A stretch of DNA of 64,000 nucleotides from Alphaproteobacteria bacterium (GCA_017939155.1 JAGAZZ010000021.1:1-64000), one strand, 5' to 3'; numbered from the stretch's first letter, positions 27,109 through 36,325 are shown. Program-made: numbers and translations. The notes: generated by a model not told the origin, from the letters alone.

Positions 27109-28221
27109 ATGGGATTTAATTGTGGCATTGTTGGTCTTCCAAACGTTGGCAAATCCACACTTTTTAACGCTTTAACCCAAACCATCGCCGCGCAGGCGGC
27201 AAACTTTCCGTTCTGCACGATTGAGCCAAATACCGGACGCGTCGCCGTACCGGATAAACGTTTGCAGGAATTAGCTGATATTGTCCACCCCAAAAACATT
27301 GTTCCGACACAACTGGAATTCGTTGACATCGCTGGTCTTGTAAAAGGAGCTTCCAAAGGTGAGGGCTTGGGCAACCAATTTTTAGCCAATATCCGTGAAA
27401 CGGACGCGATAATTCACGTTCTGCGCTGTTTTGAAGACGGCAACATCACCCACGTTGAAGGTTCCGTTGACCCGATTCGCGATGCTGAAATTGTTGAAAC
27501 CGAACTGATGATTGCCGACCTCGAGTCATTAGAAAAACGTTTTGAACAAACCAAAAAGAAAGCCCAAACCGGTGGCGACAAAGAATCCGCCGTTCGTGCC
27601 CGCGTGATGGAGCCGATTATTAACGCCTTGCGCGAGGGCAAACCTGCCCGCACCGCCGCTCCGTCCGAAGCAGACAAAGACGCCTATAAGCAATACCAAA
27701 TGATGCAGCTTTTAACCTCCAAACCGGTGTTATATGTTTGCAACGTCGACGAAGAAAGCGCCGCAACCGGCAACGAATTTTCTAAACGCGTGTTTGAAAA
27801 AGCCGCAAAAGAAAACGCTAAAGCCGTCATTATCTCCGCCGCTATCGAGTCAGAAGTGGCACAACTGGATAGTGAAGAAGAAAAGCAGGAATTTCTTTCC
27901 GCATTAGGACTTGAAGAAACCGGGCTTACCAAAATCATCAAAGCCGGCTACGCTCTTTTAGGGCTTGAAACATATTTTACCGCCGGCCCGAAAGAAGTTC
28001 GCGCTTGGACATTCCTCAAAGGCTCAAAGGCCCCGCAATGCGCCGGCATTATTCACTCTGACTTTGAACGCGGTTTTATCCGCGCTGAAACCATCGCTTA
28101 TGATGATTATATCAAATATAACGGCGAGCAAGGCTGCAAAGAAGCCGGCAAAATGCGCTCCGAAGGCAAAGAATATGTCGTGAAAGACGGCGACCTGCTA
28201 AATTTCTTATTCAATGTTTGA
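27109..28221 (+). CDS. ychF: YchF/OLA1 family redox-regulated ATPase
   Basis: An Obg-related P-loop protein that prefers ATP over GTP and associates with ribosomes. Walker A is GLPNVGKST, the switch II region is DIAGLVKGASKGEGLGNQFL, and the NxxE motif, which replaces NKxD and explains the ATP preference, is CNVDEE. A C-terminal TGS-like domain includes the segment ALLGLETYFTAGPKEVRAW. The 370-residue length is typical. Confidence 0.96.
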   Translation: MGFNCGIVGLPNVGKSTLFNALTQTIAAQAANFPFCTIEPNTGRVAVPDKRLQELADIVHPKNIVPTQLEFVDIAGLVKGASKGEGLGNQFLANIRETDAIIHVLRCFEDGNITHVEGSVDPIRDAEIVETELMIADLESLEKRFEQTKKKAQTGGDKESAVRARVMEPIINALREGKPARTAAPSEADKDAYKQYQMMQLLTSKPVLYVCNVDEESAATGNEFSKRVFEKAAKENAKAVIISAAIESEVAQLDSEEEKQEFLSALGLEETGLTKIIKAGYALLGLETYFTAGPKEVRAWTFLKGSKAPQCAGIIHSDFERGFIRAETIAYDDYIKYNGEQGCKEAGKMRSEGKEYVVKDGDLLNFLFNV

Positions 28222-28331
28222 CACGAGGCGGGCTTTCTGCCTTTTTTCATAAAACTCTTGCAAATTAAACACATTACGGCTAGACTGCACCTAAATCAAA
28301 AATCATTATGTCTAACTAAATTTTTATAATT

Positions 28332-28745
28332 ATGAGCCAATTTTTAGAATTTGCCAAACGGCATTTTGCCGAAAAACTCGGTGTTTCCGCTGAAGAAGTG
28401 GAAAAATGGTACGATTTCGTAAATAAAAACTTTTCTATTTCCATTACAAGCAGTAAAATGATGCATCCGGATGCCCCCGAAACGTTTTCTGCCCGCCTGC
28501 TCTACTTCGATAAAGATGACGATTACGGAATGATGGAATATCTGGCTGGTTTTCAAACATCGACCGGACAGTATGAATTTAACACGCCGGAAGAAGCACT
28601 GGATATCGCTCTGCAACAGGTTAGCAGTATCGAATTTACCCGCCTCTGGAATATCCCGTCTAATGCCTTAATTCTGTTTGACACAGAGCGGCAAAGAGAG
28701 CGAATAATAAAAGAAGACTACCTTTTTAAAAACAAGAAAAGTTAA
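28332..28745 (+). CDS. Hypothetical protein
   Basis: A 137-residue soluble, acidic protein of unknown family. It has alternating polar helices, an aromatic-rich centre (YFDKDDDYGMMEYL) and a basic C-terminus (IIKEDYLFKNKK). There is no signal peptide, membrane segment or recognisable motif. Low-GC sequence lacking a clear ribosome site precedes the ATG. The gene stands alone between ychF and the convergent trxB. Confidence 0.55.
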   Translation: MSQFLEFAKRHFAEKLGVSAEEVEKWYDFVNKNFSISITSSKMMHPDAPETFSARLLYFDKDDDYGMMEYLAGFQTSTGQYEFNTPEEALDIALQQVSSIEFTRLWNIPSNALILFDTERQRERIIKEDYLFKNKKS

Positions 28746-28790
28746 ACACTGATGCCGAATGGAAAAAGAGAATGACAAACTTTAAACATT

Positions 28791-28820
28791 AAAAAAACGG
28801 GAGATTTCCTCCCGTTTTTT
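28791..28820. terminator. Bidirectional terminator between the hypothetical gene and trxB
   Basis: ACGGGAG-ATTTC-CTCCCGT is flanked by A and T runs. It serves trxB on the minus strand and possibly the plus-strand gene. Confidence 0.85.
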
Positions 28821-28825
28821 ACTAT

Positions 28826-29761
28826 TTATTCAACATCCAAATACTCTATCGCATCCATCGCCGCTTTTGCCCCGCTGCCGGCAGAAATAATCGCCTGCTT
28901 ATATTTCGGGTCTTTCACATCGCCTGCCGCAAAAACACCTTCAATATCTGTTTGCGAACAGTTTTCATGCGTAACAATATATCCTTTGCTATCCAAAACC
29001 AAATTACCTTTAAAAATTTCAGTATTAGGCTGGTGTCCGACTGCAACAAAAATACCATCAGCCTGCAATTCTTTAACAACATCGCTTTCAACATTTCTAA
29101 TTTTAAGCCCGGTCACCTTCCGCGGCTCATCTTCACCTAAAATTTCTTCAACAACGCTGTCCCATTCAATCGTAATCTTGCGGTTATTAAAAATCTTATC
29201 CTGCAAAATCTTATCTGCCCGTAGCTGATGACGCCGGTGTACTAAAATAACCTTATCGGCAAGCGTTGCCAAATAAAGCGCTTCCGCCGCCGCGGAATTA
29301 CCACCGCCAATCACGGCAACCGTCCGCCCGCGATAAAAGAAACCGTCGCACGTCGCACACGCGGAAACCCCGTAACCTAAAAATTTCTTCTCCGAAGCAA
29401 TATTAAGCCATTTTGCCGAAGACCCGGTCGCCACAATGACCGCCCTTGCTTTGTAAGAATGTCCGTTTTCCGAACTGCAAACAAACGGTCTGTGTGCAAA
29501 ATCAACCTCGACAATGTTATCATTAACAAACGAAACCCCGAGTTTCAACGCCTGTTGTTTCATCTTGTCCATCAGCTCATACCCGCTGATTTCTTCAAAC
29601 CCCGGATAATTTTCAATACTGTTGGTCATCGTCAGCTGTCCGCCTTCCTGATTGCCTGAAACAATCATCGTATTAAGACCGGCTCTCGCCGCATAAATTC
29701 CGGCCGTGTACCCAGCAGGTCCGGACCCTAAAATTAACAAATCGGCCGTATATAGTGCCAT
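28826..29761 (-). CDS. trxB: Thioredoxin-disulfide reductase
   Basis: An NADPH-dependent flavoenzyme that reduces thioredoxin. It has an N-terminal FAD loop (GSGPAGYTAGIYAAR), the redox-active CATC pair (Cys135 and Cys138), an NADPH loop (GGGNSAAAEALYLA) and the C-terminal FAD motif GVFAAGDVKD. The 311-residue length is standard. It is the last gene of a long minus-strand run, 9 bp after the preceding gene. Confidence 0.96.
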   Translation of the reverse strand: MALYTADLLILGSGPAGYTAGIYAARAGLNTMIVSGNQEGGQLTMTNSIENYPGFEEISGYELMDKMKQQALKLGVSFVNDNIVEVDFAHRPFVCSSENGHSYKARAVIVATGSSAKWLNIASEKKFLGYGVSACATCDGFFYRGRTVAVIGGGNSAAAEALYLATLADKVILVHRRHQLRADKILQDKIFNNRKITIEWDSVVEEILGEDEPRKVTGLKIRNVESDVVKELQADGIFVAVGHQPNTEIFKGNLVLDSKGYIVTHENCSQTDIEGVFAAGDVKDPKYKQAIISAGSGAKAAMDAIEYLDVE

Positions 29762-29770
29762 AATCTTCTC

Positions 29771-30436
29771 CTAATTTAATAGTTTCAACGTATTTTCGCG
29801 CATTTTTTTAACACGAAGAGCTTTTTCTCCCTCTCCCGATAACTCATAAACAGCAGAAAGTTTGCTCAAAATATCAAGCGTATCTTGATATTTCATATAA
29901 AAGTTTTCATCTTGTGCCATAACTTCTGCCAAGGCTTTTTCCAAAAACTTGGCTTTAACCGCCAACTCTCCGGCATTTTGTGCCAAAAGCACATAAGCGG
30001 CAAACTTTTCTTCTTTAGTATGATTTTCAGCCCAGGTTTCCTCAACCTTAACCAAAGCCTCCTCGTCACCTAAATAATAATAAATATCTTTCAAAATGAG
30101 TAACACGCGATTCTTTTCTTCAACGCTTTTAGCATAAAGCAAAGCCTGATTGTAATATGTCGCCGCAAGAAAGTATCGCTGATTATCTTGTTTTTGTAAA
30201 GCGTCTTCATAATAAATATCGCCAAGTTTTATATTAACCCAATACAACACAGACATAACCTGCTGCGAATAAACCTCGCTCGACTGCAAAAATTTCATAA
30301 AATAACGCAAAATTGCCCCATATTGCACGATTTTAGCCTCATTATTTAAAAAGGCTTCACGTTCCTGCACCATTTTATAAAGATACAAAAAATGGTTTTC
30401 GGGGCTGTCTGCTTTAGTCGCCACCACCTTTAACAT
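29771..30436 (-). CDS. Helical repeat (TPR-like) protein
   Basis: A 221-residue all-helical soluble protein. Paired helices such as YFLAATYYNQALLYAKSV and YVLLAQNAGELAVKAKFLEKAL look like degenerate tetratricopeptide repeats (three to four). It is probably a scaffold; no partner is evident. GGAG precedes the start codon. It lies 9 bp upstream of trxB in the same direction, so they are likely cotranscribed. Confidence 0.6.
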   Translation of the reverse strand: MLKVVATKADSPENHFLYLYKMVQEREAFLNNEAKIVQYGAILRYFMKFLQSSEVYSQQVMSVLYWVNIKLGDIYYEDALQKQDNQRYFLAATYYNQALLYAKSVEEKNRVLLILKDIYYYLGDEEALVKVEETWAENHTKEEKFAAYVLLAQNAGELAVKAKFLEKALAEVMAQDENFYMKYQDTLDILSKLSAVYELSGEGEKALRVKKMRENTLKLLN

Positions 30437-30454
30437 CTCAGGCTCCGCTAAAAA

Positions 30455-30730
30455 CTATAAAATGCCGCCCGTGTTCAAACAATAATCTTCATTGTTAAGT
30501 TGATATTTTTTATGAACCGGACAATCCTGACACAAACAACCGCGGTTTTCATGAATACAATTGCTTTTTTCAAACGCGCAAAACATCAGCTCCATGTGCG
30601 CCGTATCATTAATATGTGACATATCAAGTGCAATTTCATCGCTGTTCTTCATCTTGCAATGCGTGGTATAAGAAGGACAGCCCAAGCACAAACACGACTT
30701 GGCGTTATCAATCGTTTTTTCTACATGCAT
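30455..30730 (-). CDS. Cysteine-rich DUF2769-like protein
   Basis: A 91-residue protein with about ten cysteines in repeated CxxC-type pairs: CLCLGCPSYTTHC near the N-terminus, CAFEKSNC in the middle and CLCQDCPVH later. The spacing resembles DUF2769. Such arrangements bind iron-sulphur clusters or zinc. The ATG at 30730 is preferred because GAGGAG lies at the right spacing, rejecting a TTG five codons earlier. It is soluble, and its place upstream of trxB in the same orientation fits a redox role (inference). Confidence 0.65.
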   Translation of the reverse strand: MHVEKTIDNAKSCLCLGCPSYTTHCKMKNSDEIALDMSHINDTAHMELMFCAFEKSNCIHENRGCLCQDCPVHKKYQLNNEDYCLNTGGIL

Positions 30731-30818
30731 ATTTTTTCTCCTCAAAAGTGTTTTTACTTAAAACAAAATATGCCTGTGCCACTCTCAAAACAATTCCCCC
30801 TCTCCCTAGATTTACGTT

Positions 30819-31103
30819 TTATATCCGCACAAACCGCCCCTCTTTAACCGGCGGTAAGGTATACCCTGCTTCCGGCAAAAAGGAAATCTTGTCAACTCTT
30901 GCAAACAAAGGTCCCTGATAACAGGATTGCACCATTTCATTAACAGCCCTGTCTTCACCATTCATAAAGATTTCAACACTACCGTCCGATTCGTTTCTGA
31001 CCCAGCCCGAAACACCACCGATTGCCGTAGCTTTCATAACTGCCCAGCGCCTGAAACCTACCCGTTGAACCCGTCCTTCAATCTTTAAATAAACCTCTTT
31101 CAT
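30819..31103 (-). CDS. Acylphosphatase
   Basis: A small enzyme that hydrolyses acyl phosphates. The 94-residue protein has the family signature GRVQRVGFRRW, with catalytic Arg18, and the catalytic Asn37 in WVRNESDGSVEI. The usual Gly in VQGVGFR is replaced by Arg14. It overlaps the ATP12-like gene by 26 bp, which suggests translational coupling. Confidence 0.9.
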   Translation of the reverse strand: MKEVYLKIEGRVQRVGFRRWAVMKATAIGGVSGWVRNESDGSVEIFMNGEDRAVNEMVQSCYQGPLFARVDKISFLPEAGYTLPPVKEGRFVRI

Positions 31104-31590
31104 AACCTGCTCTCTCTAATTCTTGCAACTTGTTTTTAATCTCACGTTGCCGGCTTTCTACCTCCTCGGTCAGCCCCCATTTTTCTTGCTGGCAGATTTC
31201 TTCATAAAATGCCAGCTCAAAAGCCTCTGCAAGGCTGATTTTTCGTTCCACAGCCAAAACAGCCGCCAAAACAGACCTCAGCTCCGTCGCAACCAAATAT
31301 ATATAAGCAACTTTATCGTCACAACAAGTTTCAAAATATCGCAAAAAAGCTTTTTTTTGCTCTAAATTAGAACAAGGTACTTCCAATTTATCCGTTATAA
31401 CAAACGATGTCTTAAAAACCGCATTTGCCTCAGCAACCGCTTTTTTAATCCGCTCCCGCCAGTCATCAGGCGTTTCTTTAGATACAAACAATAAACTATC
31501 GCACATAACAAAAGAACCGAGCTTGCAAACAAGCTCGTCCTTTTGCAATGAAGCTTCCTCAAAAGCCTTGTTAATTTGGCTGTTGGACAT
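31078..31590 (-). CDS. ATP12-family F1-ATPase assembly chaperone (divergent)
   Basis: ATP12 proteins bind the F1 alpha subunit during ATP synthase assembly and are confined to mitochondria and alphaproteobacteria. The C-terminal half carries the family features: an ALA...AFELAFYEE helix, then QQEKWGLTEEVESRQREI, equivalent to the consensus Q.E.WG.D.EA..R. The N-terminal part is poorly conserved and the protein is short (170 residues against about 230-260). Gene order supports the call, since ATP12 commonly follows rluC and rarA in alphaproteobacteria. The start at 31590 overlaps the end of the AsmA-like gene. Confidence 0.65.
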   Translation of the reverse strand: MSNSQINKAFEEASLQKDELVCKLGSFVMCDSLLFVSKETPDDWRERIKKAVAEANAVFKTSFVITDKLEVPCSNLEQKKAFLRYFETCCDDKVAYIYLVATELRSVLAAVLAVERKISLAEAFELAFYEEICQQEKWGLTEEVESRQREIKNKLQELERAGYERGLFKD

Positions 31591-33721
31591 TTTTGTTCTT
31601 TTCAACCTTTCCTGTCAGCAAGTTAAACAGCCCTTTTGTCGTGTCCTTAACCACGCCGACACTGTCGTCCAAAATTTTGCCGACATCTTCGGAAGTTGTT
31701 TTAGCCACATTTTCAGGTTTCGGAAATCTGCTTTCATACCCTGTTCCCGCCAAAGCCGTATAACAAGGAGAGCCATCATTTTCCAAAAGCATTTGCGCGC
31801 CCAAATAAACCGGTCCGGTCGTTGTCACGCCGACAATCGTCTTAATAGCATTAGCGCTGTCAACACCGATACTTGGCGACTGAATTGTCCCCGTCAACTT
31901 AACCAAAGAAGACAGCGCTTTAGCAATATTTGTATCGGTCAATTTTCCGGCAAATGGTTTAACGCTGAAACTGATTTTATCATTTTTCAAGTTAACATCG
32001 CCGTTCGCCACAATCGTAAATTTATCCGCATTCAAAACAACACCGCTCGGGAATTTTGCCAACCCGTTCGCCACATCCGCGCGAACAACAGCGCATTTTA
32101 AATTCAAATCATCATTACCTTTGGTGATATTAAGCGTGTTAAACAACTGCGAAACAATATTGCCTTTCATCATCCCGATATTTCCCAAATGCAACTCTGA
32201 TTTATCGACGATTCCGACAATCTGTCCGTTAAGCCCCTCGACAACCTCAGCGTATGTATTTCCCGTACCATTTAAGTTAACATACAAATCCGTAACACTA
32301 CCGCTAATAAAATTAAACGAAGACGTATCCGCATTAAGCGTTTTCATCAACTCTGCCAAATTCAAACCGTTCACGGCGGCATTAACCCCCAAGCTCCGAT
32401 TATTGCCGTTTAAAGTCGCATCCGCTTTGATTGTCCCTTGTGCGATTTGCCCTTTAAGCACTTTAACAACCGCTGTTTTATTATTAACTGTTGCATTAAG
32501 CACCAAATCTTTAACTAAAACCGCCTGTCCGCTTGTAACCTGAGCCACGTTCACATCAACATTGGCATTAACCATACCGAGCGCGTCAAAGTCAATTTTC
32601 TCTTGCGGAACCAAATTTGTTGCCTGCGCGGATTTAATTAAAGAAAGCTCAAATGCCGTCTGTTCTTTCTTCTCAAAGCTCTTAATATCAATTTTATCCG
32701 AATTAAGTGTCGCTTGAATATTCGGCACATTTCCCGCCAAATCAGCCTGAGCTTTACCCGTTACTTTATTGCCGCTCAAAACAAAACTGTTTATAACGGC
32801 TTCAACCTTTTTTAAATCACCTTTAACCGACACATCGGCCGATTCGTCATAACCGCTGTTTTTACCCATAAAGCCTTTTGCCGTAACATTACCGTCAAAA
32901 CGAATATTACCTAAAACATCAAAGAGCTTCATATCAACACCGACATTAATTCCCATAACGTTAACATCAGCCTTAACAGGGTATCCCTCCAAAGACTGCA
33001 ACCGGCTCAAAGCACCCAGCATCCCCTGCCCGCTATACAAACCTTTGTTAACATTAAAGCTGAAATCAACATTCTTATCTCCGTTCTCATCCAACTTCAA
33101 ACTCTCAATATCGTATGTCTGGCTTTTGCCGGATTTGTCTTGATAGTTAATCGTCACATTATTAAACGCAACCTCTCTAACCACGATTGAACTCAAAAGT
33201 TCAGCAATATCCTCATTTCCTCCGGCAGCTTTGTCACCATCAATTTCCACCGCCTCGGCAGATTTAATCAGCTCAAACTTAAAAGAAGTTTCAACTTCCT
33301 TATTTTCCTCTTCCGTCTTGCCGGGAACATCAAACTCCCAGTTAGCCGTACCATCCGCCCGCTCTTCTAAATTAACTTCGGCATTGTTAATCTTAAACGT
33401 ATCAATCACAATATTCTTCTTCAGCAAAGGCAAAACTGCTACACCCAAATCCACCGACTGGGCTTTTGCCATAACCGGATTATTAGCCCAGGTTGCATTG
33501 GCAAAAGAAACATCCTTAATCTCAATCACCGGATTAAAAGACGGTTTCACAGCAACATCTCCCAAAACAAGCTTTCTTCCGGTTGCATTATAAACCGTTG
33601 TTTCAATCATCCCCTTATAACGGTTAAAATCAACCTGTGTCAGCGCGATATACCCGCCGATTATAATCACTAAACAAAGGCAAACCGCTGTAATAAAAAT
33701 AATCTTCAAAGCCTTTTTCAT
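31571..33721 (-). CDS. AsmA-family protein
   Basis: A 716-residue envelope protein with one N-terminal membrane helix (about 6-28), followed by the AsmA domain opening (DFNRYKGMIETTVYNATGRKL). A long beta-rich region rich in Asn, Val and Asp follows, and the C-terminal AsmA_2-like part includes NISGSVTDLYVNLNGTG-type segments. Members are anchored in the inner membrane, extend across the periplasm and are implicated in phospholipid transport and outer-membrane assembly. It lies 6 bp after rluC in the minus-strand run. Confidence 0.85.
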   Translation of the reverse strand: MKKALKIIFITAVCLCLVIIIGGYIALTQVDFNRYKGMIETTVYNATGRKLVLGDVAVKPSFNPVIEIKDVSFANATWANNPVMAKAQSVDLGVAVLPLLKKNIVIDTFKINNAEVNLEERADGTANWEFDVPGKTEEENKEVETSFKFELIKSAEAVEIDGDKAAGGNEDIAELLSSIVVREVAFNNVTINYQDKSGKSQTYDIESLKLDENGDKNVDFSFNVNKGLYSGQGMLGALSRLQSLEGYPVKADVNVMGINVGVDMKLFDVLGNIRFDGNVTAKGFMGKNSGYDESADVSVKGDLKKVEAVINSFVLSGNKVTGKAQADLAGNVPNIQATLNSDKIDIKSFEKKEQTAFELSLIKSAQATNLVPQEKIDFDALGMVNANVDVNVAQVTSGQAVLVKDLVLNATVNNKTAVVKVLKGQIAQGTIKADATLNGNNRSLGVNAAVNGLNLAELMKTLNADTSSFNFISGSVTDLYVNLNGTGNTYAEVVEGLNGQIVGIVDKSELHLGNIGMMKGNIVSQLFNTLNITKGNDDLNLKCAVVRADVANGLAKFPSGVVLNADKFTIVANGDVNLKNDKISFSVKPFAGKLTDTNIAKALSSLVKLTGTIQSPSIGVDSANAIKTIVGVTTTGPVYLGAQMLLENDGSPCYTALAGTGYESRFPKPENVAKTTSEDVGKILDDSVGVVKDTTKGLFNLLTGKVEKNKNVQQPN

Positions 33722-33727
33722 ATCAAG

Positions 33728-34657
33728 CTACTCCTTAAAATTTAATCCAAGTGTCTTCAAACTTTCCTTAAAATAATCCGGCAATTTTGCCTTGATTATA
33801 ACTTTTTTGCCATAAACCGAAGATAAATCAATTTTATAAGCATGCAAGTATAATTTGTTGGCAAACAAGCTGTTTTTTTCTCTCTCCTCGCCAAAATACT
33901 TGCCATCTCCCGCAATCGGCGTTCCGAGATATTCTAAATGCGCGCGGATTTGGTGTGTCCGTCCGGTCAAGGGGCTTGCCGCAATAAGAGCATACCTGTC
34001 CCCGACATTGTCCAACACCTCGTATGTCGTCACCGCGGGTTTTCCTCCTTCCAACACCTGAACACGCCCGTCTTCTTTTTCAAGCGGCGCCTTAATTTCA
34101 CCACTGTTTTTTTGCGGAACACCGCGCACGAGAGCCAAATAGGTCTTTTGTAACGTATGTTCTCTAAAAGCCTTTGTCAAGGTATCAGCCATTTTGCGAT
34201 GACGCGCCAAAACCAAAACCCCGCTTGTGTCTTTATCGATTCTATGCACGAGCTTGGGCTTTTCTTCCTGACCAAATTTTAACGCCTCTAACATACCGTC
34301 AATATGACGCAGCGTGTTTGTCCCGCCCTGCACGGCCAAACCGGACGGCTTGTTTAAAACAATGATATTGTCATCTTTATAGATAACCATATCCTCAATA
34401 TAACGGGCGTCTTTTTCCGAAATCGTATCATGGATAATTTCTTTTTTCTCATTTTCAAGCGGCGGCACCCTGACTTCTTGCCCGCTCAAAAGCCTTGTAT
34501 TCGCTTCCGCCCTTTGTCCGTTTACTTTAATTTGTTTGGTGCGCAAAAGCTTTTGCAGTCTTCCCAAACTCAACCCCGGATAATATTTCAAAAACCATCT
34601 GTTCAAGCGGATTCCGTCATCTTCCGGCTTAATTTTAACTAATTCCACGCCACTCAT
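33728..34657 (-). CDS. 23S rRNA pseudouridine synthase, RluC/RluD family
   Basis: An S4 RNA-binding domain (about 17-65: IRLNRWFLKYYPGLSLGRLQ) precedes the RluA-type catalytic domain with HRIDKDTSGVLVLAR, in which Asp141 is catalytic. GRTHQIRAHL is conserved near the C-terminus. At 309 residues it matches RluC, which modifies positions 955, 2504 and 2580 of E. coli 23S rRNA. The exact target here is not certain. It overlaps rarA by 4 bp. Confidence 0.93.
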   Translation of the reverse strand: MSGVELVKIKPEDDGIRLNRWFLKYYPGLSLGRLQKLLRTKQIKVNGQRAEANTRLLSGQEVRVPPLENEKKEIIHDTISEKDARYIEDMVIYKDDNIIVLNKPSGLAVQGGTNTLRHIDGMLEALKFGQEEKPKLVHRIDKDTSGVLVLARHRKMADTLTKAFREHTLQKTYLALVRGVPQKNSGEIKAPLEKEDGRVQVLEGGKPAVTTYEVLDNVGDRYALIAASPLTGRTHQIRAHLEYLGTPIAGDGKYFGEEREKNSLFANKLYLHAYKIDLSSVYGKKVIIKAKLPDYFKESLKTLGLNFKE

Positions 34658-35982
34658 TTGTCTTCTTCCTTTTGTTGCTTTCGTGCTCGTTGTTTCTCGA
34701 TTCTGAGTTTATCAAAATAATCGATTCGTTTCTTGATTTCTCTTTCAAACCCACGGTCAACCGGATTATAAAACCGCCGCCGTCCCATCTCTTCGGGAAA
34801 ATAATTTTGTCCCGAAAAACCGTCTTCCAAATCTTGGTCATAAATATAGCCGTCACTATACCCCAAATTCTTCATCAACTTAGTTGGCGCATTCAAAATA
34901 TGCTTCGGCGGCATTAAAGACCCCGTCTGCCTTGCTGCGGCAAACGCCCCGTGCATAGCTTTATACACCGCGGCCGACTTCGGCGCCGTTGCCAAATAAG
35001 CCGTCAACTGCATAACCGCCAATTCCCCCTCCGGCGCCCCGAGGCGTTCAAACGTTTCCGTACAAGCTATTGCCTGCACCACCGCATTCGGGTCAGCAAG
35101 CGCCACATCTTCCACCGCAAAACGCACCAGCCGCCTTAAAATATACCGCGGGTCTTCACCCGAAGTCAGCATTCTTGCCACCCAATAAAGTGCCGCATCC
35201 ACATCAGACCCGCGTAAAGACTTATGCACCGCCGAAATCAAATTATAATGTCCGTCCCGTCCTTTATCATACACCGGCGCCCGCGAGCGGATAATTTTCA
35301 TTAATTTCTCTTTATCAAAAATCTCGTCCGGCTTGGCATACGCCCAAACGCTCTCTGCCAAATTAAGAATATAGCGCCCGTCGCCGTCAGACACGTTTTT
35401 CATAAATTCTCGAGCTTCTTCATCAAGCGGCAGTTTTTGCCCTTCTTCTTTTTCTGCGCGCTGCAACAACTCCTCAAAATTTTCCGCCGTCAGCCGGTTT
35501 AACACAAACACCTGACATCTAGATAACAACGCTGCATTCAGCTCAAAAGACGGATTCTCTGTCGTCGCTCCCACCAAAATAACCGTTCCATCTTCAACAT
35601 ACGGCAAAAAGCCGTCTTGTTGCGACTTGTTAAACCGATGTATTTCATCAACAAACAATAATGTACCTTTGCCCTGCGTAGCACGCCGGTCTTTTGCATA
35701 CTGGAAAACTCGTTTCAAATCCGCCACGCCCGAAAAGACAGCCGAAATCTGCTCAAAATAAAGATTCGTATGTTCGGCAATCAATCTGGCAATGGTCGTT
35801 TTTCCACACCCCGGAGGTCCCCATAAAATAAAAGAAGACACACGTCCGGTAACAAGCATTCTCCCCAAAGGAGAATCCTCACCCAAAACCTGCTCCTGCC
35901 CGACCACATCTTCAAGCTTCTTCGGACGCAGCCTGTCTGCCAACGGTCTTTTGATTTTATGCGAAAATAATGTATCTTCCAT
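34654..35982 (-). CDS. rarA: Replication-associated recombination protein A (AAA+ ATPase)
   Basis: RarA (MgsA) acts at stalled replication forks. The protein has the N-terminal PLADRLRPKKLEDVVGQEQVL, Walker A GPPGCGKTTIAR and Walker B FVDEIHRFNKSQQD. Sensor 1 is GATTENPSFE, followed by the C-terminal tetramerisation region (DVDAALYWVARMLTSGEDPRYI). The 442-residue length is standard. It heads the minus-strand run rarA-rluC-asmA-ATP12-acylphosphatase. Confidence 0.95.
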   Translation of the reverse strand: MEDTLFSHKIKRPLADRLRPKKLEDVVGQEQVLGEDSPLGRMLVTGRVSSFILWGPPGCGKTTIARLIAEHTNLYFEQISAVFSGVADLKRVFQYAKDRRATQGKGTLLFVDEIHRFNKSQQDGFLPYVEDGTVILVGATTENPSFELNAALLSRCQVFVLNRLTAENFEELLQRAEKEEGQKLPLDEEAREFMKNVSDGDGRYILNLAESVWAYAKPDEIFDKEKLMKIIRSRAPVYDKGRDGHYNLISAVHKSLRGSDVDAALYWVARMLTSGEDPRYILRRLVRFAVEDVALADPNAVVQAIACTETFERLGAPEGELAVMQLTAYLATAPKSAAVYKAMHGAFAAARQTGSLMPPKHILNAPTKLMKNLGYSDGYIYDQDLEDGFSGQNYFPEEMGRRRFYNPVDRGFEREIKKRIDYFDKLRIEKQRARKQQKEEDK

Positions 35983-36079
35983 CTTAACTCAAAAAATTAT
36001 TTACTAAAAACATACACCTCATAACACAAAATTTCAAAAGCTACAACTGGATTTTTTCTAAAATAAGATAAAATGCTTT

Positions 36080-36298
36080 ACTTTTTCAAAAAAATTAAAT
36101 ACGCTCTACCTTGGATTTGGCGATAGCCTGTCTGGGGTGTGGAAACCTCTTCTGTATGCGTCTGTGTAAAGACGAAACTTTTGCACGCTTTCTGGTCAAG
36201 GACTGGAAGGCGGCAAAATATGCTTATATTCGGTTAATATGTCGCACTATTCATACAGATAGTTTCCAACTTCCAGTCGCCTTATCGGCGGCTTTTTT
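36080..36298 (+). ncRNA. Structured leader RNA with interlocking stems and terminator, upstream of the prepilin gene
   Basis: Two pairings interlock. GGAAACCTCTTCTGTATG (36141-36158) pairs imperfectly with CATACAGATAGTTTCC (36252-36267), and GACTGGAAG (36201-36209) pairs perfectly with CTTCCAGTC (36270-36278). The order A-B-A'-B' is that of a pseudoknot. B' abuts an intrinsic terminator stem CGCC/GGCG (36278-36290). GGCG at 36209-36212 could pair with the same CGCC, giving an antiterminator. A hairpin CGTCT/AGACG lies between A and B. The T-run ends 27 nt before the prepilin ATG. The 5' block around 36113-36142 resembles that in the leader at 2041-2075 on the other strand. The start is estimated, and no named family is recognised. 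Confidence 0.5.
36278..36298 (+). terminator. Intrinsic terminator in the prepilin leader
   Basis: CGCC-TTATC-GGCG is followed by GC and six T, 27 nt before the prepilin start codon. Confidence 0.6.
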
Positions 36299-36325
36299 AT
36301 TGTACTGATAATAGGGAGTTTTGAG

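Noticed and set aside
31571-32101. Plus-strand frames within the AsmA and rarA genes
   Set aside because: Antisense to well-supported genes, without motifs or ribosome sites.
36111-36308. A 65-codon plus-strand frame inside the prepilin leader
   Set aside because: It spans the stems and terminator of the leader RNA and has no ribosome site; better explained as RNA structure.
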